DNA of 50,733 nucleotides from Desulfuromonadales bacterium (GTDB taxonomy: Bacteria > Desulfobacterota > Desulfuromonadia > Geobacterales > Pseudopelobacteraceae), in the NCBI GenBank assembly GCA_013349325.1, contig DUZX01000025.1, positions 1-50,733 of the forward strand, read 5' to 3'. Below the pieces are notes generated by a model, which saw only the letters and a list, made by a program, of their open reading frames with translations, made no database searches and was not told the origin of the DNA. This document shows positions 41,453-50,733 of the stretch, one piece after another; position 1 is the first letter of the stretch, and each line of letters starts with the position of its first letter. The position numbers were made by a program, and so were the translations under genes.

Positions 41453-44164
41453 TTACACCCACTCATCAATGGCTTTTATCAGCCTCGTGCTGATATCAGC
41501 CAGTTTTTCCTCAGCTGTAATCTTGCTTCCAAATATGTCACGCACATAAAAGACGTCCGCCACCTGATCAACCTTGGTTGAAATTTTGGAAACGCCTATG
41601 TACAATCCCATTTCAGTCAGGGTACTGGTGATGAGATAGAGGAGCCCGACTTTGTCGTGCGCATAAATATCCATGACCGTGTACTCTTCCGAAACCTCGT
41701 TGTCGATGTCAAGCCGGGTTGCAAAACGGGGGGACGGGCGTGAGGTCATCAAGGTCGGGCGCTGACGTTTGGCAACCAGTTCTGAGACTCTGATCTCGCC
41801 GGCAATTACCAGCCGCATGTCATTCTCAATCTTCTGCCAGCGTGTAACGTCAGTAATAAGCGTCCCTTGCGGAGAGTTAACCTGTAGAATATCAAGAACC
41901 TTGCCATTCTTACTGGTGTTAATCTGGGCACCCAGGATATTGACGCCGTTGGCGGCCATAACTCCGGTAATCCGTGAAAACAGTCCCGGCATATCATGAG
42001 CACAAACGGTCAACTCCGAATAACCGCTTTCCGGCTGATGGGCGACTCTCATCAGTATGCCATCCTGCTCCTGGGCAATTAGCAGACGGACATGTTCCGC
42101 AATCAGTTGCGGCGGATTTGACAGCAAAAGCCGTACCGGCATCGCCTTCAACTCGTTACGGGCATCATCGCCTGCAACATCATTTTCCAGCATCTCCGAG
42201 ACCTTTTTGATAACGGATTTGACTCTGTCGCTGCGAGCCTCCTGCTGGAATCCGCCCCGGTCAAGAATGGCAAATGTCTTGTCGTACAACTCCTGAAAAA
42301 GAGCTGCCTTCCAGTTTGTCCAGACATCCGATCCGACCGCCCTGACATCAGCCACCGTCAACAGATAGAGCATTTTGATATTTTCGCTGTTCTCCATTTG
42401 ATGGGCAAACTGAGCGATCATTTTTTCATCATTCAAATCACGCCGCTGAGAGATGTGCGCAAATAACAGATGATGACGCACCAAAAATTCCAGCCGTTCA
42501 CTGTTTTCACGTGAAAGCCCCATGCGGCGAGCGATGGTAGGGATCATGGCAGCTCCCTTTTCAGAATGGCCGCCCCCCTCCCCTTTTCCGATATCATGGA
42601 AGAGTGATGCCAGAATAAGCAGCTCCGGCTTGCCAACCTGCACCGCCACCGCACAGGCGTGTGGCAGGAGTTCTCTCAGTTCGCCATTCAGCATTTTTTC
42701 AGCCTGCTCAACCACGAAAAGCGTATGAATATCGACCGTATAAATATGATACATGTCATGCTGTACTTTACAGTAGATATGTTCGAGCTCTGGAATGTAG
42801 CGATTCAAAAACTCAAGGTGATGCATCAGCCGCAAGGTTTCAGCACTGTTTTTTGATGCCGTCAGGATATTCATGAAAGATTGATTGACGTCACGGTTAC
42901 GGCGGAATTTATCATTTACCAGTGCAAGGTTTTTTCTGATGGCCCCTTTCAACCGGACATTCAGGGAAACACCATGTTTTTGAGCCAGCTCAAAAAACCG
43001 CATCAGGATGACCGGATTTTTTTCAATCAACGATTCATCAGGAAGCGTCAATTCACCCTTAAGTACAAAGCATCCGTCTCCAACCGGACGACGCACGAAA
43101 TAGCCAAGAATCTTTAAAGCACCTTCATCTCGCCAGATACAGCGCGAGACGATGCTCGACGTGAAATGCTCGACCTTGTTTCCCTGACGGTAATAATCCC
43201 GCATAAAATCTTCAACCGCCAGCACCCGATCTCCATCCTGGTACCCCATAAACTTCGCCAGATGAACCTGGGCATCAAAAGTAAGCTGATCATTTTTTCG
43301 CCCGCTAAAATAATGCAGCTCGTTTCGCAGGCGCCAGAGGTAATCAAGCGAGGAAAAATAGGTTTCCAGTTCATCTTCATCCAAAATTCCCTTGATAATC
43401 AACTCACGCAGATCGGAAAATTTGAATTTAACACGCGCCACCCACATAGCGGTCTGCAGATCACGCAATCCCCCCTCGCCCTCTTTCAGATTCGGTTCGA
43501 GAAGATAGACCGTAGAACCGTACTTGCTACGGCGAAGCTTCATATCCGATACTTTTTCTTTGACAAAGCTGTCACTTGATTTGGTCAGAATCTGGGTGAA
43601 AATAATCTTGTGAAGTGTCGTAAACAGCGAACGGCTTCCCGAGAGATAGCGGGCATCCATCAGGGCGGTCTTGACGGTGCCATCCGCAGCCGCCATTTCG
43701 ATACAGTCTGTAACCTTACGGACCGAATATCCGACATCCAAGCGCACATCCCACAAAAAATAGAGTAACTTCTGGGCAACATTCTCAACCGTCGCTGTTG
43801 GCATCGTACCGTCATGCAGAAACATAATGTCGATATCGGAGTAAGGGTTCAGCTCATTGCGGCCATATCCTCCGACCGCCACCAACGCAATACTCTCGAT
43901 TAGCGTATCGCCACCACCCAGATCAAAAAGAATTGAGTGGAAAAGTTTGTTGTTCAACTCATCGATCATATCGCATAAGAGGTGCGTAATTTCGGTCCCG
44001 GAGGCACCCGCATCGTGCAGCTTTTTGATCTCATCACGATAAAACGTCAGAAATCTCTTGCAGCCGGAAAGATATAACGGCCGCTTTTCATCAAAACCAG
44101 CCATACCAGCATCGCCAACAGCGCTAATATCATCAGGGAAATAATGGTCGATAACAAATTGCAT
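41453..44164 (-). CDS. glnD: [Protein-PII] uridylyltransferase/uridylyl-removing enzyme
   Basis: The 903-aa nitrogen-status sensor attaches and removes UMP on PII. The nucleotidyltransferase motif is GGYGRNELNPYSDIDIMF (about 90-107), followed by a helical domain. The HD domain has SLFHDIGKGEGGGHSEKGA (about 515-535), and two ACT domains end the chain (ELTVCAHDMPGLF and YTVMDIYAHDKVGLL) where glutamine binds. ATG 44164 with AAGGA is preferred over an upstream frame to 44185. Confidence 0.95.
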   Translation of the reverse strand: MQFVIDHYFPDDISAVGDAGMAGFDEKRPLYLSGCKRFLTFYRDEIKKLHDAGASGTEITHLLCDMIDELNNKLFHSILFDLGGGDTLIESIALVAVGGYGRNELNPYSDIDIMFLHDGTMPTATVENVAQKLLYFLWDVRLDVGYSVRKVTDCIEMAAADGTVKTALMDARYLSGSRSLFTTLHKIIFTQILTKSSDSFVKEKVSDMKLRRSKYGSTVYLLEPNLKEGEGGLRDLQTAMWVARVKFKFSDLRELIIKGILDEDELETYFSSLDYLWRLRNELHYFSGRKNDQLTFDAQVHLAKFMGYQDGDRVLAVEDFMRDYYRQGNKVEHFTSSIVSRCIWRDEGALKILGYFVRRPVGDGCFVLKGELTLPDESLIEKNPVILMRFFELAQKHGVSLNVRLKGAIRKNLALVNDKFRRNRDVNQSFMNILTASKNSAETLRLMHHLEFLNRYIPELEHIYCKVQHDMYHIYTVDIHTLFVVEQAEKMLNGELRELLPHACAVAVQVGKPELLILASLFHDIGKGEGGGHSEKGAAMIPTIARRMGLSRENSERLEFLVRHHLLFAHISQRRDLNDEKMIAQFAHQMENSENIKMLYLLTVADVRAVGSDVWTNWKAALFQELYDKTFAILDRGGFQQEARSDRVKSVIKKVSEMLENDVAGDDARNELKAMPVRLLLSNPPQLIAEHVRLLIAQEQDGILMRVAHQPESGYSELTVCAHDMPGLFSRITGVMAANGVNILGAQINTSKNGKVLDILQVNSPQGTLITDVTRWQKIENDMRLVIAGEIRVSELVAKRQRPTLMTSRPSPRFATRLDIDNEVSEEYTVMDIYAHDKVGLLYLITSTLTEMGLYIGVSKISTKVDQVADVFYVRDIFGSKITAEEKLADISTRLIKAIDEWV

Positions 44165-44279
44165 GAATGTTCCTTGTAAAGCCAATGTATTGAAGAACTG
44201 ACGGCGACAGTGACTTCAGCTCGAAGGCGGAGAGTATACGTGAGACATTGAAACGAGTCAAAAGCTATAACAGGGGAGA

Positions 44280-45071
44280 TCAGTGTGGTGAAGAAAACGG
44301 CAGGAGCAGCAGATTGTACAGAGTGAGCTTATGAGGATCACGGTATTCCTTGAGACCGATCGTCATATCCAGGTGCCCTTTTTCCGGTTGCGGACGATAG
44401 GTACCAAAAAGACGATCCCACAACGGGAGATTAAAACCGAAGTTGCTATTGGTCTCGCGGGGTATGACAGAATGATGAACCCGGTGCATATCCGGCGTAA
44501 CCAGGAAAAGACGTAACCGTCTGTCGAGCAGGTCCGGCAGTTTGATATTGCCATGATTGAACAGGGCGCAGGCATTCAGAACGATTTCAAACATCAGTAC
44601 CGCCCCGCCAGGAGCGCCCAGAAGAACAATGGCCCCCATTTTAATACACATGGAAAGCAGGAATTCAATCGGATGAAAACGATTGCCACTACTGACATCC
44701 AGATCCAGGTCGGTGTGGTGCATGCGATGAAAGCGCCACAGGACAGGTATATGGTGGAAGGCGGCATGTTGCAGGTAGATTATGAAATCAAGGACAAAAA
44801 AACTGAGTGTGGTAGCCAGCCACGGAGGAGTATTCAGCAGATTAAACAAGCCCCACCCGCGAACCTGACAGAGTTGAGATAGCGCTACCGGCACAATCGG
44901 CAGCGCAAATCTGACAAAAAGGGAGCCAATGAGAAGTAATGAAAAATTCGTTAACCAGCGCAACCCTGTTCCAACCGACAACGGTCGCCGTGGAGCAAGA
45001 ATTTCTCCACAGGCGACCGCGATCAGAACTACTACACATACCGTCAGTCGGAGACCCGATTCCAGTGACAT
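44280..45071 (-). CDS. Sterol desaturase/fatty-acid hydroxylase family protein
   Basis: This 263-aa membrane di-iron enzyme has the His clusters HAAFHH, HRMHH, NRFHP and HRVHHS with four or so membrane segments. Family members hydroxylate or desaturate lipids; the substrate cannot be read from sequence. It ends near the metal-related genes to its right but has no clear functional link to them. Confidence 0.88.
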   Translation of the reverse strand: MSLESGLRLTVCVVVLIAVACGEILAPRRPLSVGTGLRWLTNFSLLLIGSLFVRFALPIVPVALSQLCQVRGWGLFNLLNTPPWLATTLSFFVLDFIIYLQHAAFHHIPVLWRFHRMHHTDLDLDVSSGNRFHPIEFLLSMCIKMGAIVLLGAPGGAVLMFEIVLNACALFNHGNIKLPDLLDRRLRLFLVTPDMHRVHHSVIPRETNSNFGFNLPLWDRLFGTYRPQPEKGHLDMTIGLKEYRDPHKLTLYNLLLLPFSSPH

Positions 45072-45092
45072 ACTACACCGTCATACGGCAAA

Positions 45093-45527
45093 TTACTTTT
45101 TGCCGCACGGGGCACCATTGCAACCACCAGGTGCCTTATTACATCCGACCATCTCTTTCTTGTCGCATCCGCCCATGAACTGACTGCATTCACCATCACA
45201 CTTGTCAACCGGCAGTCCGCTCTGACTCCGGATTGCAAGAATCTTTGACTGCAACGTCTTGATGTCTGCCTGAAACGCGGCGATCCTGGCCTGATCGGGA
45301 GCCCCCTTCAGATTTTCACGCTGTACCTCAAAACGCTTGATCATCATCTCCTGACGCAGATCAATCGTATCGACTTGAAATTTTCGGAACGGATCTGCCG
45401 GTGCATGCGCACCAACTTTATCACATTTGTCGCAGCCGCCATCCATACCGTTGATGCCAGCTCCGGCAATCCCGCTCAGTGAAGTCCCCAGAGCCAGCGC
45501 AAGCAGAATTGTTGATATTTTTTTCAT
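45093..45527 (-). CDS. Cys-rich periplasmic protein, Spy/ZraP-like
   Basis: The 144-aa exported protein has a signal peptide (about 1-23), a GCDKCDK motif, then a charged alpha-helical hairpin (DLRQEMMIKRFEVQRENL...FQADIKTLQSKILAI) like that of the Spy/CpxP/ZraP group. The C-terminus has about seven Cys in GGCDKKEMVGCNKAPGGCN. ATG 45527 has GGAGGAG 6 nt upstream. The Cys tail suggests metal binding, as in ZraP, but the family call is tentative. Confidence 0.7.
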   Translation of the reverse strand: MKKISTILLALALGTSLSGIAGAGINGMDGGCDKCDKVGAHAPADPFRKFQVDTIDLRQEMMIKRFEVQRENLKGAPDQARIAAFQADIKTLQSKILAIRSQSGLPVDKCDGECSQFMGGCDKKEMVGCNKAPGGCNGAPCGKK

Positions 45528-45584
45528 GTTTTGCTCCTCCAAAAGTAGATTCTGATTATTTTGCCACCCGTAAACAACTGAGGG

Positions 45585-45965
45585 TCAGCGCTGCACGGGA
45601 AATCCGTTGCGGCTCCAACCGACAATACCATCGGTCATGTTGTAGACATTTTGAATTCCCCGTTTTTTCAGGAAACTCGCAGCGAACGGGGAACGCCCGC
45701 CAACAGCACAATACACAAGAATCGTCTTATTTTTAGGCACTTCAGCAACGCGGCGCTCAAGTTCGGCTATGGGGATAAGTACCGAACCGGCCAATTTACC
45801 GTCTCCGTACTCTTGTGCGGTACGTACGTCGAGTAGATAGACAGCTTTATTGCGGTCAAGCAGAACTTTCGCTTCCCGCGATGAAATATCAATCACGGCG
45901 CTCGCTGCGTGGGAAAAAAGTGCCGTAACCATCGTCATCAAAAGCGCCAGCAGAACTCGTTTCAT
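45585..45965 (-). CDS. Exported rhodanese-like protein
   Basis: The 126-aa single rhodanese domain follows a signal peptide (about 1-23). The active-site loop is VYCAVGGRS with the catalytic Cys, preceded by LLDVRTAQEYGDGKL. It should carry persulfide in the periplasm. It lies upstream of the Cys-rich protein on the same strand with a 57-nt gap, and could be co-expressed. Confidence 0.88.
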   Translation of the reverse strand: MKRVLLALLMTMVTALFSHAASAVIDISSREAKVLLDRNKAVYLLDVRTAQEYGDGKLAGSVLIPIAELERRVAEVPKNKTILVYCAVGGRSPFAASFLKKRGIQNVYNMTDGIVGWSRNGFPVQR

Positions 45966-46065
45966 CGTGCAAAACTCACTTTCTGTTAAAATTTACGCGT
46001 TTCAAAATACAATTCAATAATATACATGTCAATATAAATCAGGTTATACCCACGTTGCCAATGTG

Positions 46066-46074
46066 TGCTATAGT
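46066..46074 (+). promoter_or_regulatory. Candidate extended -10 promoter for the outer-membrane protein gene
   Basis: TGC-TATAGT forms an extended -10 box with no good -35 at the right distance. It lies 57 nt before ATG 46131, in the divergent gap with the rhodanese gene. Confidence 0.35.
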
Positions 46075-46130
46075 ACTCACGCGTAAAAAAGCACGACCTT
46101 CACAAAATCTGATGGAAAGGAGCACATCCC

Positions 46131-46823
46131 ATGAAAAAATTTCAGCGACTGATTACTTTGACAACAGCAATTGCACTGGCACTACCGGTTGTCGGCAATG
46201 CGGCGACAGTGGAGAAAAAAGGAGGGTATGTTTCAGGATTTCTTGGCATCACGGTTCCTGTCGATACGACGGTAACAACTGACAACTACTCCTCCCCACC
46301 CGTATTCACAAGCGACACGGTATCCTTTGATCCCGGTATCAATCTTGGCGCGACAGGTGGCTACGATTTCGGTTCGATCCGACTGGAAGGGGAGATTTCC
46401 TACAAGCATTCCGAGATTAAATCTATTACCGACCTAAGTGCCGGTGGTGACCATTACCGCGCTATTGACGGCACAGTTGGCGCTGCCGCCTTTATGGCAA
46501 ACGCTTTTTTTGATCTGCACAACAACACGCCGGTCACTCCGTATCTGGGGGGAGGTATCGGATTTGCAACCCTGCATCTCAGTGACACGTTCGGCAGTGG
46601 TTCTAACGGCAGAAAATGGCTGTATGACTCCGGTGATGCCACCGTCTTCGCCTATCAGCTTGGTGCGGGGGTAGATATCGCCATCAACCGCCGGTTTTCG
46701 ATGGACATCGGTTACCGCTACTTTGCAACCGATACGGCAACATTCAGCAATGATTTCGACCGGGAGCACAGTTTGAAGTATGAAAGCCACAATACCAGCG
46801 TCGGATTCAGGGTCAAATTTTAG
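46131..46823 (+). CDS. Outer-membrane beta-barrel protein
   Basis: The 230-aa protein has a signal peptide (about 1-24, cut after GNAA), then alternating strands with Gly/aromatic signatures (GGYDFGSIRLEGEISY, TPYLGGGIGFATLHL, FSMDIGYRYFAT) ending in VGFRVKF, whose terminal Phe is the usual barrel-assembly signal. It matches small OmpA-like/opacity-type porins. AAGGAG precedes ATG 46131. The function is unknown. Confidence 0.85.
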   Translation: MKKFQRLITLTTAIALALPVVGNAATVEKKGGYVSGFLGITVPVDTTVTTDNYSSPPVFTSDTVSFDPGINLGATGGYDFGSIRLEGEISYKHSEIKSITDLSAGGDHYRAIDGTVGAAAFMANAFFDLHNNTPVTPYLGGGIGFATLHLSDTFGSGSNGRKWLYDSGDATVFAYQLGAGVDIAINRRFSMDIGYRYFATDTATFSNDFDREHSLKYESHNTSVGFRVKF

Positions 46824-46831
46824 CCGATCGG

Positions 46832-47905
46832 TCACTTCTGGCTGTTTTCGAAAATGACAGCGAAGTCGTCTTTTATCTCACGGAACGCCATCAGGATCTG
46901 CTGGTCAAAATGCCCCGGCATGGTTCGGCCGTCACCGTTCAGAATAATATCGCAGGTTTTGCCATGATCGAAAGCGGCCTTGTAGACGCGACTGTTACGC
47001 AGTGCGTCATACTGATCGACAAGCATGACGATTCTCCCTTCCAGCGGAGTTTCATCCGCTTTCAATCCTGAAGGATAACCGCTGCCATCCCATCGTTCAT
47101 GATGGCTGGCAGCAATCGTCGCCCCCATTTTAAGCATACGGTGTGGCGACCCTTTCAGAATACGCTCTCCAATGATGGTGTGCTGCTTAATCATTTCAAA
47201 CTCTTCCACCGTCAGGGCACCCGGCTTGAGCAGAATGGAATCGGGAATACCGATCTTGCCGACATCGTGCATGGCGCTGGCGACAGAAATATCATCGATA
47301 AAATCATCCGCCAGCTGCAGCTGCTGTGCGAGGCGCTTTGCATACATCCCGACCCGCGAAATATGCAGACCGGTATCCTCATCGCGTAACTCCGCCGCTG
47401 CAGTCAGTCGCTCAATAATTTCACGGCTCATATGCGTAATTTCGCCTAACGCCGCGTTCAACTGTGCGGTTCGCTGCTCCACCGTCCGCTCCAGTTCAAT
47501 TTTGTAATTCTTCTCGATCTGCGTCAGGCGTTTGTAGTTAACTCCCTTTTCTACCGTGTGAACGAGTGCCGGCGGACGGTAAGGCTTGATGATAAAATCA
47601 AAGGCTCCCATTTGAATGGCCTTGACCGCTACATCCAGGTCAGCGTAGGCTGTCATCAGTACAACCGGGGTCTCCTTATCCAAAAAACGTATCTTTTCGA
47701 GCAGTTCCAACCCATCCATAATCGGCATATTGATGTCGGTCAGGACAAGGTCGACCGGTTCCATAACAAACTGCCTGACCGCTTCCAGGCCGTTTGAAAA
47801 GGGGCGCACCGTGAAACCATACTCCGAAAGCAGCGTTGTCACGCTCTCCAGTACAAAGCGGTCGTCATCGACCAGAAAAATATTTCCGTTCGTATTAGTG
47901 TTCAT
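46832..47905 (-). CDS. Response regulator with HD-GYP domain
   Basis: The 357-aa protein has a receiver (1-120, Asp in LVLTDINMPIMDG), a coiled coil (about 135-165) and an HD-GYP c-di-GMP phosphodiesterase domain. That domain reads HDVGKIGIPDSILLKPG, then HHERWDGSGYPSGL and DQYDAL, so the catalytic motifs are complete. It overlaps the hybrid kinase gene by 11 nt and is probably a direct partner of that kinase. Confidence 0.93.
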   Translation of the reverse strand: MNTNTNGNIFLVDDDRFVLESVTTLLSEYGFTVRPFSNGLEAVRQFVMEPVDLVLTDINMPIMDGLELLEKIRFLDKETPVVLMTAYADLDVAVKAIQMGAFDFIIKPYRPPALVHTVEKGVNYKRLTQIEKNYKIELERTVEQRTAQLNAALGEITHMSREIIERLTAAAELRDEDTGLHISRVGMYAKRLAQQLQLADDFIDDISVASAMHDVGKIGIPDSILLKPGALTVEEFEMIKQHTIIGERILKGSPHRMLKMGATIAASHHERWDGSGYPSGLKADETPLEGRIVMLVDQYDALRNSRVYKAAFDHGKTCDIILNGDGRTMPGHFDQQILMAFREIKDDFAVIFENSQK

Positions 47906-50630
47906 CGTTCAACACCTCACGTATCTTCATAAGCAATTCTTTGGGGGTAAAAGGTTTGGCAAGGAAATTCATCCCCTCTTGCAGCCCTAGCTGGCCATTG
48001 GCCACATCCTTCGCATATCCGCTGCAAAACAATACTCGCATCGTGGGTGCCATGGCTATAATTTCCGTGTAAACCGCTCCTCCACTCAGAGTCGGCATAA
48101 TCGCATCCAGAATCACCAGACTGAGCCACTCCCGGTTTTCTCTGAATTTCGTGACCGCATCCTGACCGTCCACCGCCTCAATAACGGCATACCCGAATTC
48201 TTCCAGAATTTCCCTGGCAAGTCCGCGTGTGGTCTCATTATCTTCGGCAATAAGAATACCGACACTGCGCCCTTGAGAAGACACTGCTACAGCAGGAGCA
48301 CTCTGTTCGGCAACCACTGGCGTTTCCTTCAGAAGCGGAAGATACAGCTCAAAAGTTGTTCCGCTACCGGGAGCACTCTGACAGACGATAAACCCACTAT
48401 GCTCCTTGATGATACCGTAGACGATGGAAAGCCCCAGTCCGGTGCCCTTGCCAAGCTCCTTGGTCGTATAAAATGGCTCAAAAACATGCTTCAGGGTTTC
48501 TGCAGGCATACCGCCACCGCTATCGGCAAAAGTGAGCAGTGCATACTCCCCTGGATGCCCGAATCCCTTAGCCAGCACGAAGTCATTATCAATACTGAAT
48601 GGCGTACTTGTAATGACGATTGAGCCACCGTGCGGCATGGCGTCTCTCGCATTGGTGGCCAGATTCATCAAAACCTGCTCGATCTGGCCGCTGTCAGCCA
48701 TAACCGGCAGTTTCTGTTCATCAAGCCTCATTTCAAGATGAATGTCTTCATTGATCAGGCGCAGAAGCAGTTGATGCACCCTGCGTATAATCTCGTTGAG
48801 GTCAACATTCACCGGATTAGAGCTTTTTTTGCGACTGAATGCAAGCAATCCCTGGGTCAGAGTCGCTCCCCGTTCTGCAGTGGCGGAGATCTGTTCGGCA
48901 GTTTTTTTAAGTAAACTCCCCTCCGGAAGTTTAAGTTGCAAAATACTGGCATAACCGACGATGGCCGTCAGAATATTGTTGAAATCGTGGGCGATACCAC
49001 CGGCCAGCTGGCCAACAGCCTCCATCTTCTGCACATGGCGTAACTGTCCCTCAAGTTGTTTACGATCAGTAACATCCTCCTTGATGGCAATAAAGTGCGT
49101 AATCTCCAGCCCGTCCCGAATAGGCGCAATCAGCGCCTGTTCCCAATACAGGTCGCCATTCTTCTTGCGGTTATGGAATTCTCCACGCCATTCTCCGCCC
49201 GCCAGAATCGTTTCCCAGAGCACCCTGTATTCCTCAGGCCTGGTTTCTCCCGTCTTAAGAATGCTGGAGTTCTGACCGATTACCTCCTCCAGGCTGTATC
49301 CGGTTAACATGGTAAAGTGTGGATTAACATATTCGATACTGCCGGAGGTATCGGTAATCAGCACTGAAGCGGGACTCTGTTCGACCGCTACAGAAAGTTT
49401 GTGCAAATCCTGCTCAGCTTTTTTTCGTTCAGACAGCTCCCGCTGCGATTCTTCATTTAGACGGGCATTTTCAAGAGCCAGTGAGGCCAGTTCGCCAAAT
49501 TGGGAGAGAAGCTCCATCTGTTGATCATTGAAGATTATTCCGCTTTCTACAAAAACCAGCCCCAGGACACCAACCACTTCTTCACCGGTTTTGAGCGGTA
49601 CTCCGGCCATGGCATGCAGCACATTACGGTCATTATCAGGAAGCCGCTCTTCCCAACAGCTGTAATCCGCAATGTTAAACGGCTCACCGGTGACCCAGAT
49701 GCGACCGGCCAAACCCTGGCCCGGCTTAATGGGATAGTGCACCAGGCTGTTATAGATACCGCTCTGATACAGCATATCCAGTTCGCTGCCGGAACTGTTT
49801 TTTAAATAGACATAGCAATGTTCGGTGCCAATCAGCGACCCGGCCCGCGTCACAATCGCCTGGAGCAGACTGGCTACATCCAGACGTTTGATCAGCCCCA
49901 GAGTGGTTTCATGCAGCGCCTGCAGATAGGAATTCTGACAATGCAATTGAACGTCGGCCTGTTCACGACGCTCCAGATCTGCCAGTAAATCATTACGTTG
50001 CCGGTCCACTTCTGTAATCAGATCATTGAAAGTACGACCAAGGACCGCGACTTCATCTTCCCCCTGTATCCGGAAAAAACGATCCTGGCCCTCTTTGCCT
50101 CCCAAATACTCAACATGGCTTATAAGTTGCGTAATAGGACCCGTCAAACGATTGAGGTAATAGCGCATAATCCAGAACATGATAAAAGAGAGGAGCGGCA
50201 GGACAATCACAAAGATTCTTCTGAATTGTGTGACCGGCAGGTATGCCTCAGCTAAGGGATAGTTAGCACCGATAATCCAATCTTTTGTCGTTAAGTGCTT
50301 GAACGTAGCCAGGGTTTTTAATCCACGAGAATTAACCGTTTCACCCGTACCTTCGAAACCTTGCAAAGCCTTGTCAAGCAGCAGATTCGAGCCGAGCGGA
50401 AAATCCTTTTTTAAAATACGGTCTTTATCCGGATGGACAATCATGGTCCTCTTCGTATCAAAGAGATACATATAGCCGGTATGACCGATCTTGCGCTGAT
50501 TGAGTCCACCCAGAAAATTAGAGCGCAGCAAATCGATACTGCCGCCAAGCACAGCCATTACTTTGCCTTCTGCATCCAGAATGGGAGCCGTGAGCATAAT
50601 GGCGGGATGGCACGGTAAATTTGTTCTCCA
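47895..50630 (-). pseudogene. Hybrid sensor histidine kinase, 5' end disrupted
   Basis: The readable part has the second half of an extracellular Cache domain (PAIMLTAPILDAEGK, then GHTGYMYLFD), a membrane helix, HAMP (RLTGPITQLISHV), GAF, PAS (AVEQSPASVLITD), a HisKA H-box (LAGGIAHDFNNILTAI), HATPase (TGLGLSIVYGIIKEHSG) and a receiver (LVILDAIMPTLSGG). In-frame kinase-like sequence continues upstream of the first ATG at 50597 (RTNLPCH) to about 50630, then meets a stop. Upstream of that lies unrelated DNA, so the signal anchor and first Cache half are missing. A shortened protein from 50597 could still be made but would lack its first membrane anchor. Confidence 0.8.
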
Positions 50631-50733
50631 TGTGATCAGTCATTCATGACAGGAATTTTGAGTCATTTTCAAGTAATCAAAGACCATTCGTACGTTTCTC
50701 ATGAGTTGTCTCATTTTTTGTGCGACACTTACC
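50631..50733. mobile_element. Probable end of an insertion element running off the right edge
   Basis: The kinase frame breaks at about 50630, where DNA beginning TGTGATCAGTCATTCATG starts. It contains spaced TCTCAT repeats (TCTCAT-GAGTTG-TCTCAT) and then TTTTTTGTGCGACAC, a multi-repeat end of the sort seen in IS21-type elements. No transposase codons are visible within the window, so the family is a guess. Confidence 0.45.

Overview
The window reads as a chromosomal segment of a Geobacter-like bacterium (Desulfuromonadales). This is inferred from gene content and was not tested by a search. The indicators are a PurL carrying an N-terminal PurS-like extension but no glutaminase domain, with a separate PurQ; a small protein of the type I know as the GSU3473 family; heavy use of sigma-54 regulators, hybrid kinases and HD-GYP proteins; and moderate G+C.

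Region 1 (about 270-12041, + strand) is a metal-handling locus in two transcription units. The first encodes a tiny Cys-tailed membrane protein, a DUF2318 CxxC protein, an FtsX/MacB-type ABC permease and ATPase, and a histidine kinase with an NtrC-type sigma-54 regulator. The second encodes an outer-membrane factor, a CusB-like adaptor with a heavy-metal-binding domain, a CusA-like RND pump with the three Cu/Ag methionines, and a His-rich exported protein. Both units are preceded by the same 14-bp palindrome GTAGAATATTCCAC and then by a -24/-12-like sequence, so the encoded two-component system probably controls both.

Region 2 (12140-18750) starts at a tRNA-Arg(TCT) with a strong terminator. 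It looks like an accessory island with decay: higB carries an in-frame amber stop, higA is intact, there is a DUF4143-type ATPase, an FHA-domain gene is frameshifted, and an MmeI-like fused restriction-modification protein carries two in-frame insertions made of palindromic G/C-rich repeat DNA. A 24-bp perfect inverted repeat and a 13-bp hairpin lie at its right side.

Region 3 (18750-41090, nearly all - strand) is a long co-directional run. Read in the direction of transcription it is xerD, pgpH, ybeY, dgkA-PAP2, asnS, ylxP-like, walJ-like, purB, mscS, purL, then a stretch holding four toxin-antitoxin modules (ParE type, HepT/MntA, VapBC, MntA/HepT) plus a cupin gene and recQ, then purQ, purF, pyrE and larE. 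The purine cluster has therefore been opened between purL and purQ by accessory genes, and the last TA module overlaps purQ by 4 nt.

Region 4 (41220-50733) holds the GSU3473-type gene with a near-consensus promoter, glnD, a sterol-desaturase-type hydroxylase, a Cys-rich Spy/ZraP-like periplasmic protein, an exported rhodanese, an outer-membrane beta-barrel protein, an HD-GYP response regulator, and a hybrid histidine kinase. The kinase's 5' end is cut near position 50630 by sequence that looks like the end of an insertion element running off the right edge. No rRNA, CRISPR array or complete transposase gene was seen.
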